Assembly: GCA_027117675.1 (NCBI GenBank)
Contig: JAJAYM010000134.1
Location: 1-12,876, forward strand
DNA from: Actinomycetes bacterium
GTDB taxonomy: Bacteria; Actinomycetota; Actinomycetes; JAHEKZ01
Reading direction: 5' to 3'
Length of the DNA stretch: 12,876 nt
The position numbers and the translations under genes are program-made. Numbering within the stretch: position 1 is the first letter of the stretch; the number at the start of each line of letters is the position of its first letter. The notes beneath the pieces were generated by a model. The model worked only from the letters and a program-made list of their open reading frames with translations, had not been told where the DNA came from and did not search any database. Positions 7,891-12,876 of the stretch are shown here, one piece after another.

Positions 7891-7896
7891 TACGTT
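7891..7896 (+). promoter_or_regulatory. Possible -10 element for a leaderless GTG start
   Basis: TACGTT matches the actinobacterial TANNNT -10 pattern and ends seven bases before the GTG at 7904, placing the predicted transcript start at or next to the start codon. No ribosome site precedes that GTG, which fits leaderless translation. No good -35 is seen. Confidence 0.35.
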
Positions 7897-7903
7897 CGGG
7901 TTC

Positions 7904-8257
7904 GTGACCGACGACTTGGCTGGGAGCGAGAAGCAGGGACGCGTTCGATCGCGTGGCCAAGGGGAGCCCCTCGTTTGGACGGCCATGTGGTTAGGCCTGA
8001 TCCTCGCGGTGGTCGCTCTCATAATCGGCCTCAGCATGGCGTTTGAGAGGCGGGTGGCGCCATGCCCGAACGGTAAGTTCTTCCCGGAGGGCGCCACCGA
8101 CTTCAACTGTTACGTCCACCCGCAAGCCGCAACGGGTACGGCGATCGCCCTCTTCGCGGTCATGCTGGGCACAATAATCGTGTTCTCCGGCATCTCCGCC
8201 GCCTTGGCCCTGCAAGGCCGTTCCGAAGGTGAAGGACCTGGACAGGGAGCCGCTTGA
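7904..8257 (+). CDS. Two-helix membrane protein, unknown function
   Basis: A 117-residue protein from GTG 7904; an internal ATG at 7985 would cut into the first helix. Two membrane helices are evident, about 24-47 (WTAMWLGLILAVVALIIGL) and 77-103 (a Gly/Ala/Ile-rich stretch). The Arg-rich N-terminus is likely cytoplasmic, leaving the loop between the helices outside the cell. That loop carries two cysteines, C54 and C69, in CPNGKFFPEGATDFNCYVHP, a pattern I recall from small actinobacterial membrane proteins without a named function; a disulfide is likely. The C-terminus is a short Gly/Glu-rich tail. It follows the S9 peptidase by 110 bases and may have its own promoter. Confidence 0.75.
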   Translation: MTDDLAGSEKQGRVRSRGQGEPLVWTAMWLGLILAVVALIIGLSMAFERRVAPCPNGKFFPEGATDFNCYVHPQAATGTAIALFAVMLGTIIVFSGISAALALQGRSEGEGPGQGAA

Positions 8258-8297
8258 GGCGCAGATCGTTGCTCGCACTCAGCGTCTCAGCGTCTAA

Positions 8298-8387
8298 GCC
8301 GAGGCGCCTGACCCCATCGCAGAGATGAAGTCACTCGGTGAACTCAATGCGCAGGGAATAATCACTAACGAAGAGTTCGCGGCTCAG
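8298..8387 (+). pseudogene. Isolated SHOCT-domain fragment (second copy)
   Basis: The frame starts after an in-frame TAA (8295-8297) and encodes AEAPDPIAEMKSLGELNAQG followed by IITNEEFAAQ, a nearly complete SHOCT motif. There is no N-terminal MPGL...-type segment, no ribosome site and no proper end; the frame runs on into the antisense of the ATPase gene. It is the C-terminal part of a second SHOCT gene whose front has been lost. Its last four bases overlap the stop region of the convergent ATPase gene. Confidence 0.75.
8310..8387 (+). repeat. Direct repeat copy B (SHOCT-coding, 78 bases)
   Basis: Partner of copy A at 5837-5914, about 90% identical over 78 bases without gaps. Outside this stretch the flanks do not match by eye: before copy A is a Gln/Pro-rich linker, before copy B a short tandem CAGCGTCT repeat near 8280-8295. 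Confidence 0.85.
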
Positions 8388-9517
8388 GTCGCGATCGCGT
8401 CGCCGGTGTCTGCGTCGAACAGGTGAATCTTGCGCGGGTCGACGCTGAGGGTGAGTCGCTCGCCCGGCGTGACCAGATCGTCGGGGCGTAGTCGGGCTAC
8501 GAATACCGAGTTGGCGTCAACGATCGAGGGAGCGTCCTCGGCCACCCGATGGGCGGCCACGCTCACCGGTGGGGCGTTGACGCCGAAGAAGATGTGCGAC
8601 TCGGTCCCGAGGTTCTCGACCGCCGCCACCTCGATGTCGAATGATGGCCCTACACCGTCGATGCTGAATGCCTCTGGCCGCAATCCGACGATCACCGAGC
8701 CGCGTCCGTCCACAGCCGCACGCTGTAGCTCTGACATGGGCAGGGTGAACTGCCCGAACTCTAGGGAAGAGTCGCCGACGGAAGCGACGGCCACGTTCAT
8801 CGATGGCGACCCGATGAAGGTGGCCACAAACACGTTCGCCGGCCATCGGTAGAGCTCTTGCGGGTGAGCAACCTGTTGCAGCGTTCCGTTCTCGAGTACG
8901 GCAACGCGCTGGCCGAGGGTCATCGCCTCGACTTGGTCATGTGTGACGTAGACGGTGGTGACTCCTAGGCGTTTGTGCAGGTTGGTCAGCTCGGCTCGCA
9001 TCGAGACCCGCAGTTTCGCGTCCAGGTTGGAGAGCGGTTCGTCCATCAGGTAGGCCGTTGGTTCACGCACGATCGCCCGCCCCATGGCCACTCGCTGCCG
9101 TTGTCCCCCCGAGAGTTGGCCGGGCTTTCGTTCGAGGTACTCGGTGAGCCCGAGCATCTCGGCGACTTGTTCGACGCGTTCGCGCCGCTCCGCCTTGGGG
9201 GTGTGGCCCACCTTGAGCGCGAACCCGAGGTTGTCGCGCACCGACATGTGTGGATAGAGGGCGTAGTTCTGGAAGACCATGGCGACATCGCGGTCGCGCG
9301 GTGCCGCACGCGTCACGTCGCGGTCGCCGATAAGGATCTGGCCGCTGGTGGTCTCCTCGAGCCCGGCGATCATCCGCAGCAGCGTCGACTTGCCACAGCC
9401 CGAGGGCCCCACCAGGACCATGAACTCCCCAGAGTTGACCGTCAGGTCGATGCCCTGGACGGCGGCGGTCCCGTCCGGAAACACCTTCGTCACGCCATTT
9501 AGGACGATTGGAGCCAT
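8384..9517 (-). CDS. Sugar ABC transporter ATP-binding protein, MalK/MsmX/UgpC type
   Basis: The 377-residue ATPase energises CUT1-type carbohydrate importers from the cytoplasmic face. Motifs: Walker A GPSGCGKST (37-45), Q-loop Gln83, signature LSGGQ (135-139), Walker B YLMDEP (156-161), D-loop NLDAK, and switch His193. Residues from about 235 form the OB/TOBE regulatory domain that in this family contacts the transporter and regulators. I prefer ATG 9517 (giving MAPIVLNGV, the family's normal start) to the in-frame GTG at 9523; AGGTGG sits close to it, with a short two-base spacer. It diverges from the DeoR operon across 128 bases, suggesting it serves the importer encoded there. Such ATPases may be shared by several importers, so the substrate cannot be inferred from it. 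Automated pipelines usually name this family ugpC. Confidence 0.93.
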   Translation of the reverse strand: MAPIVLNGVTKVFPDGTAAVQGIDLTVNSGEFMVLVGPSGCGKSTLLRMIAGLEETTSGQILIGDRDVTRAAPRDRDVAMVFQNYALYPHMSVRDNLGFALKVGHTPKAERRERVEQVAEMLGLTEYLERKPGQLSGGQRQRVAMGRAIVREPTAYLMDEPLSNLDAKLRVSMRAELTNLHKRLGVTTVYVTHDQVEAMTLGQRVAVLENGTLQQVAHPQELYRWPANVFVATFIGSPSMNVAVASVGDSSLEFGQFTLPMSELQRAAVDGRGSVIVGLRPEAFSIDGVGPSFDIEVAAVENLGTESHIFFGVNAPPVSVAAHRVAEDAPSIVDANSVFVARLRPDDLVTPGERLTLSVDPRKIHLFDADTGDAIAT

Positions 9518-9544
9518 GGCCACCTCATGTGGTCGGTGAGCGTT

Positions 9545-9556
9545 TCACGCACGTGA
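9545..9556. promoter_or_regulatory. 12-base palindrome between the divergent sugar genes
   Basis: TCACG-CA-CGTGA is a perfect inverted repeat with five-base arms. It lies in the predicted 5' leader of the ATPase transcript, 28 bases upstream of its start. It does not resemble the CAGAAAC repeat nearby, so if functional it would bind a second regulator. Confidence 0.3.
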
Positions 9557-9592
9557 CGCCGGATTCTGCCCGATTCGCGGTGGCTTCGCTAG

Positions 9593-9621
9593 TGTTTAAT
9601 GAAGGTTCTTGACAGAAACAA
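9593..9621 (-). promoter_or_regulatory. Candidate promoter for the ATPase gene
   Basis: On the minus strand TTGTTT (9621-9616) and TAAACA (9598-9593) are separated by 17 bases. The -10 match is modest. The -35 overlaps the CAGAAAC direct repeats, so the regulator could control both directions. Confidence 0.35.
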
Positions 9622-9639
9622 TCAGAAACCAGCATTATC
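9609..9639 (+). promoter_or_regulatory. Candidate promoter for the DeoR-SIS-binding protein operon
   Basis: A consensus -35 TTGACA (9609-9614) is followed after 19 bases by CATTAT (9634-9639), ending six bases before the ATG at 9646. Transcription would begin at or beside the start codon. The first copy of the direct repeat overlaps the -35. Confidence 0.55.
9613..9629 (+). promoter_or_regulatory. Predicted DeoR-family operator: CAGAAAC direct repeat, 10-base period
   Basis: CAGAAAC occurs at 9613-9619 and again at 9623-9629, exactly one helical turn apart. DeoR-family sugar regulators commonly bind short direct repeats near their own promoter. The repeat overlaps the rightward -35 and spacer and the leftward -35. 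The assignment to the adjacent regulator is inference from position. Confidence 0.5.
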
Positions 9640-9645
9640 TGCGCT

Positions 9646-10425
9646 ATGGCAAGTCGAACCAGCCTGCGGGTGAGCCGGCTAACCGAGATCCAACAGATGG
9701 TGGCGGACGACGACGCCGTCACCATTGGGCAGTTGGTGGCCAGACTCGGCGTCAGCGAGGCGACGGTCCGGCGCGACCTCGACGCCCTTCAACAGTCGGG
9801 AGTGGTCCAGCGCACGCACGGCGGAGCCGTCGCCACCCAGGTGCGTGAGCTTCCCTACCCCGTGCGCGGGTCGCGGCAGGTCCTGGAGAAGCGGGCGATC
9901 GCCCGAGCCGCGGTCACCTTCGTCTCCCCGGGCGACACGGTCTTCATCGGTGGGGGTTCGACCACGCTGCACTTGGCCGACCAGCTCGTCGACGCCGACA
10001 TCACGGTGGTGACCAACTCGCTTCCCGTCGCCACCGAACTCTCGAAGGGACGCCATGGTCAAGTCATCGTGATCGGTGGCACCCTGCGGACGCCCGAGCA
10101 GTCGATGATCGGCCCGCGCGCCGTTGACGCCATTCGCTCCTACCGTGCGGGCGTCGCCTTCCTTGGCGTTCCGGCGCTCGACAGCGTGCATGGTTTCACC
10201 GCCGATGGTGACGTCGAGGCGGCCACTGACCTCGCCTTCATAGAGAGTGCCCAGCGTTGCGTTGTGCTCGCCGACCACACCAAACTCGGCAGAGTCGCTA
10301 CCACGCATGTTGTCCCGCTGACAGCGATCGACACCGTTGTGACCGACACAGGTGCACCGCCGATCGTCATCGATGAGTTGCAGGCTGGCGGGACGCGTGT
10401 CGTCGTTGCAGAGCGGATGCCATGA
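9646..10425 (+). CDS. DeoR/GlpR-family transcriptional regulator of the sugar locus
   Basis: A 259-residue regulator of normal family length. The N-terminal DeoR helix-turn-helix spans about 26-60, with VTIGQLVARLGVSEATVRRD and the diagnostic QRTHGGA. The C-terminal sugar-phosphate sensor (about 75-235) resembles ribose-5-phosphate isomerase folds: GDTVFIGGGSTTLHLA (96-111), VTNSLPVA (122-129), GGTLR (144-148) and LADHTKLG (208-215) line the phosphosugar pocket. It is expected to act as a repressor released by a phosphorylated sugar, probably a substrate or product of the SIS enzyme. No ribosome site precedes the ATG and the promoter ends six bases away, which points to leaderless translation. 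Its stop overlaps the start of the SIS gene (ATGA), so the two are translationally coupled. Confidence 0.93.
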   Translation: MASRTSLRVSRLTEIQQMVADDDAVTIGQLVARLGVSEATVRRDLDALQQSGVVQRTHGGAVATQVRELPYPVRGSRQVLEKRAIARAAVTFVSPGDTVFIGGGSTTLHLADQLVDADITVVTNSLPVATELSKGRHGQVIVIGGTLRTPEQSMIGPRAVDAIRSYRAGVAFLGVPALDSVHGFTADGDVEAATDLAFIESAQRCVVLADHTKLGRVATTHVVPLTAIDTVVTDTGAPPIVIDELQAGGTRVVVAERMP

Positions 10426-11444
10426 CCACGCACACTGAGCGCGAGATCCTGTCGCAGCCGGAGGTCTGGCAGCAGACCATCGACAGCCTTGACCCCATGT
10501 CGTTCCTCACCCCGTTCAGCAACGACGTCACTGACGTGCTGGTCACCGGCTGTGGGTCGACGTACTACCTCGCGCTATCGGCCGCAGCGCTGCTCCGCGA
10601 CAGTGGGCTACGCGCGTGGGCGCTGCCGGCGTCGGAGCTGATCTCGGCGGCCCAGCCGCAGCTGGCGAATGCCGGCGGAACATTACTGCTAGCCATTTCT
10701 CGCTCAGGGACAACGTCGGAGACGCTCATGGCGGTGGAGCACTTCCGGCGGATCGGTGGACATGCTGTCGCTGTCATCACCTGCTACCCCGACTCTCCGC
10801 TTGCAGAGGCTGCCGACATCGTGTGGGCAGCCCCGGCGTCCGCCGAGCAGTCCGTCGCTCAGACGCGGTCGTTCACCTCAATGCAAGTGATCGTCTCAGC
10901 GATCGCTGGCGCCCTCAGAGGTGGGGACCTGTCCGCCCTTCATGCCCTACCTCCCGCCGCGGGTGGCGTCCTTGAGCGCTCGCGCTCTTTGATGGCGTCG
11001 CTCGCCCGAGAGCCGGGGATCGAGTCGTTCTACTTCTTGGGCTCAGGCGCTCTGTATGGAATCGCATCAGAAGGCATGCTGAAGCTCAAGGAGATGTCGC
11101 TCACTGCGTCGGAGGCGTACCACACGATGGAGTTCCGGCACGGCCCAATGTCGATGTGCGATGAGTCGGCAGCCGTCATCGCCCTCGTCTCTACCGAACG
11201 CGCGTCGCTCGAGGAGGCCGTGCTGAAAGACATCTCCCCCTTCGGCGCTCAACTCGTCACTATCGGCGCGGAGGGTCTCCACCAGATCCCGGCTAACCTG
11301 CCGAGTTGGGCCGCCCCCGCCTTGTACTTGTTGCCGTTACAGCTGTTGGCCCTGGAGCGCGCCCTGCACAAGGGTCTCGACCCCGACAACCCCCGACATC
11401 TGACCGCAGTCATTTACCTGGACGAGTCGCGTGACGCGTCCTGA
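10422..11444 (+). CDS. Double SIS-domain sugar-phosphate isomerase/deaminase (GlmS-C/AgaS/NagB-II-like)
   Basis: The 340-residue protein has two sugar isomerase domains and lacks the N-terminal glutaminase of GlmS. SIS 1 shows GCGSTYY (43-49) and SRSGTTSE (93-100), the phosphosugar phosphate-binding loops. SIS 2 begins with FLGSGALYGIASEG (205-218) and contains KLKEMSLTASEAY and the TMEFRHGP motif (235-242); the C-terminus KGLDPDNPRHLTAVI is typical of the group. Such stand-alone proteins include glucosamine-6-phosphate deaminase II, AgaS-type galactosamine-6-phosphate enzymes and fructosamine-6-phosphate deglycases. The sequence alone does not separate them. Likely role: converting the imported, phosphorylated amino sugar or related adduct into glycolysis. 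Coupled by four-base overlap to the regulator and 13 bases from the binding-protein gene, so all three are one operon. Confidence 0.9.
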   Translation: MTTHTEREILSQPEVWQQTIDSLDPMSFLTPFSNDVTDVLVTGCGSTYYLALSAAALLRDSGLRAWALPASELISAAQPQLANAGGTLLLAISRSGTTSETLMAVEHFRRIGGHAVAVITCYPDSPLAEAADIVWAAPASAEQSVAQTRSFTSMQVIVSAIAGALRGGDLSALHALPPAAGGVLERSRSLMASLAREPGIESFYFLGSGALYGIASEGMLKLKEMSLTASEAYHTMEFRHGPMSMCDESAAVIALVSTERASLEEAVLKDISPFGAQLVTIGAEGLHQIPANLPSWAAPALYLLPLQLLALERALHKGLDPDNPRHLTAVIYLDESRDAS

Positions 11445-11457
11445 CCGAGGAGGAACC

Positions 11458-12744
11458 ATGACAAGCAGAAGCAGTCTAGCCATCGCAATGGTGGCATTGG
11501 CGCTACTCGCAACCGGATGTACCTCATCGGATGGAGACGAGGATGCAGCGGCGGCTGGTGGAACGATCACGGTCTGGACCCACACGAACAAGTCGTTCAA
11601 CAAGGCCTACCAAGAGCTTGGCGACGCCTACATGGCGGAGAACGAAGACGTGACGATCAAGTTCGAGACCTTCGACTACGACAGCTACATCCAGACGCTG
11701 CAGACTTCGCTGCCTGCCGGCAACGAGGCGGATGTCCTGCAGATGTTCGGCAGCTGGACCTGCAGCTACGCCGACAACCTGTCGACGGTGCCCGATGACG
11801 TCTCCTCCATGAGTGCCGCCGAGGACGCATACTTCCCAGGCCCGCTCGGTGGGTACCAGTGCGACGATCAGCTGTACGGCATGCCGCAGGAGTCGAACGT
11901 CGAGTACGGAGCGACGCTGGTCAACACCGCGATGGCCGCGGACGCCGACGTTGCATTGGACGGTTGGGAAACCTTCGATGAGTTCAAGGTAGATGCGAAG
12001 AAGCTGACCGTCGTCGAGGACGATGCGATCACCCGGGCCGGCTATCACTTCACCACCAATGACGGCATCTCCTACAGTCTCCTGTCGCTGATTCTGCAGA
12101 ACGGTGGAAGCTACCTCGCCGAAGACGGCACCTTCACCTTCCAGACGCCGGAGGCGCAGGCCTCGATGGAGCTGATGAAGAGCTTCGTGGATGAGCAGGT
12201 CGTTGACCCGACGCTCTTCACCGAGACCGCGAACTGGGTCGGTGACTGCTAGTTCACCGAGTTGTGCGCAGTGGGGCTGGTCGGCCCGTGGGTAGTGCCC
12301 GAGTACTCAACGGACTTCCCCGACGTCGCAGCAAACACCGAGTATGTTCCGCTGCCGACACTGGAGAACAGCAACTTTGCTGCTGACTCCGGGTGGGGCC
12401 TTGCGGTGTCGTCCAACAGCCCGGAGCAGGAGCTGGCCTGGGACTTCGTCTCATACGTGGCGCAGAACGACCAGAACGCCCTGGACTGGAACCTCGCGAC
12501 CGGAACGCTGCCCGCCCTGACGGCAAACACCCAGGGGGAGGCCCGTGACCAGCTGCTCGCGGACGCCGCCTACCTGGCGCCATGGCTGGATATCCTCGGC
12601 GACGCCCAGTACGTCGGCAGCCTGCCGGACCGTGACCGGCTGTTCTACCGGATCATCGTGCCCAACGTGCTCGACTACCTGAACGGGCAAACGAGCGTCG
12701 AGGCCGCCCTGGCCGCCATCGATGAGGAGGCCAACTCCCTGTAA
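11458..12744 (+). pseudogene. CUT1 sugar-binding lipoprotein gene interrupted by an in-frame TAG
   Basis: The ATG at 11458 follows AGGAGG (11448-11453) with a four-base spacer. The N-terminus has a lipoprotein signal with lipobox LLATGC (Cys21). The mature part is an extracellular solute-binding protein family 1: TITVWTHTN, DYDSYIQTLQTSLPAGNEADVLQMFGSW, LYGMPQESNVEYGATLVNT and later GLVGPWVVPEY, ENSNFAADSGWGLAVS and DFVSYVAQ. It would capture the sugar and hand it to permeases. TAG at 12250-12252 (codon 265) splits it, yet the same frame continues for 163 more residues to TAA. Combined length is 428 codons, normal for the family, with no frameshift. The N-terminal 264 residues alone lack much of the second lobe and should not bind normally. 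A point mutation or base-call error is most likely; stop read-through cannot be excluded from sequence. Confidence 0.85.
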
Positions 12745-12761
12745 ACAGGGACGTTGTTGTC

Positions 12762-12876
12762 ATGGCAATCGAAACCGTAGAGCGCCCCCCCCCGCCCCCC
12801 CCCCCCCACCGGGGCGGGCGGGGGGGCGGCGGCCCGCGCCCGACCCCGCGCACCCCCCACCAGCGCCGGGGCGCCA
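12762..12876 (+). CDS. Start of a probable sugar ABC permease, truncated by window end
   Basis: An ATG 17 bases after the binding-protein stop opens a frame beginning MAIETVERP, with CAGGGA (12746-12751) ten bases upstream. In CUT1 operons the next gene is usually the first membrane permease, and a short charged cytoplasmic N-terminus of this kind fits. Only the first nine or so codons look natural; the rest is C/G homopolymer that may not be real. No membrane helix is reached, so the assignment rests on position. Confidence 0.4.
   Translation, partial: MAIETVERPPPPPPPHRGGRGGGGPRPTPRTPHQRRGA
12784..12876. other. Homopolymer-rich C/G tail, likely contig-end sequence artefact
   Basis: From 12785 the sequence is nearly all C and G in long runs (C-runs of nine and 13 bases, a G-run of seven) with only a handful of A bases and no T. 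This is unlike the preceding 12.7 kb. It could be low-quality read ends, or possibly a real Pro-rich N-terminus exaggerated by errors. Confidence 0.65.

Noticed and set aside
5837..8387. Mobile element bounded by the SHOCT repeats
   Set aside because: The repeats are protein-coding paralogues about 10% diverged, and there is no transposase or integrase, terminal inverted repeat or target duplication in between.
8975..9502. 175-codon rightward frame
   Set aside because: Antisense of the ATPase, whose Walker and signature motifs are unambiguous.
5672..12252. Genetic-code change (amber as sense codon)
   Set aside because: gadB terminates properly with TAG, and the phosphodiesterase remnant shows ordinary decay. 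Kept only as a low-interest check.

Overview
The window is high-GC DNA from an actinobacterium. The signs are Gly/Ala/Arg-rich proteins, GTG starts, strong AGGAGG-type ribosome sites beside leaderless starts, and actinobacterial families (LURP-one, SHOCT, DUF6325-like, holin/alkaline-phosphatase fusion). A member of the Propionibacteriales, for example Nocardioidaceae or Propionibacteriaceae, is my best guess from family make-up alone. I see no tRNA, rRNA, CRISPR array or insertion sequence.

Left part (1-4378). A secreted LamG plus beta-propeller phytase runs leftward off the window edge, with an unrecognised 140-residue protein on the same strand behind it. A divergent intergenic region carrying three copies of a GC-rich 9-mer separates these from a rightward LURP-one-like gene and a complete glutamate decarboxylase (gadB). 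Facing gadB tail to tail is the C-terminal stub of what looks like a DHA2-type MFS transporter. A small lipoprotein follows. In 4379-4552 I see no convincing gene.

Middle part (4553-8387) is a decayed patch. A leftward holin/alkaline-phosphatase-fold phosphodiesterase gene survives as four pieces in shifted frames. It abuts, head to head, a rightward DUF6325-like gene that has also lost its 5' half, so one deletion could have removed both starts and the promoter region between them. A SHOCT-domain gene follows with an in-frame amber stop. Next come an intact S9 prolyl-oligopeptidase-family gene and a two-helix membrane protein gene. A second SHOCT fragment, about 90% identical in DNA to the first over 78 bases, closes the patch.

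Right part (8384-12876) is a sugar-uptake locus. A leftward MalK/MsmX/UgpC-type ATPase diverges from a rightward operon: DeoR-family regulator, SIS-domain sugar-phosphate enzyme (4-base ATGA overlap), CUT1 solute-binding lipoprotein, and the first codons of a probable permease. A 10-base-spaced direct repeat lies between the two transcription units, over both predicted -35 elements, and looks like the DeoR operator. The enzyme type suggests an amino sugar or a related phosphosugar as substrate. The binding-protein gene has an amber codon at position 265 but is otherwise in frame to a normal C-terminus. The last ~90 bases are a C/G homopolymer-rich tail that looks like a contig-end artefact.

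I did not find a convincing new biological system. The strongest items are the gene-decay architecture of the middle patch, the duplicated SHOCT module, and the amber-interrupted binding protein in an otherwise intact sugar operon.
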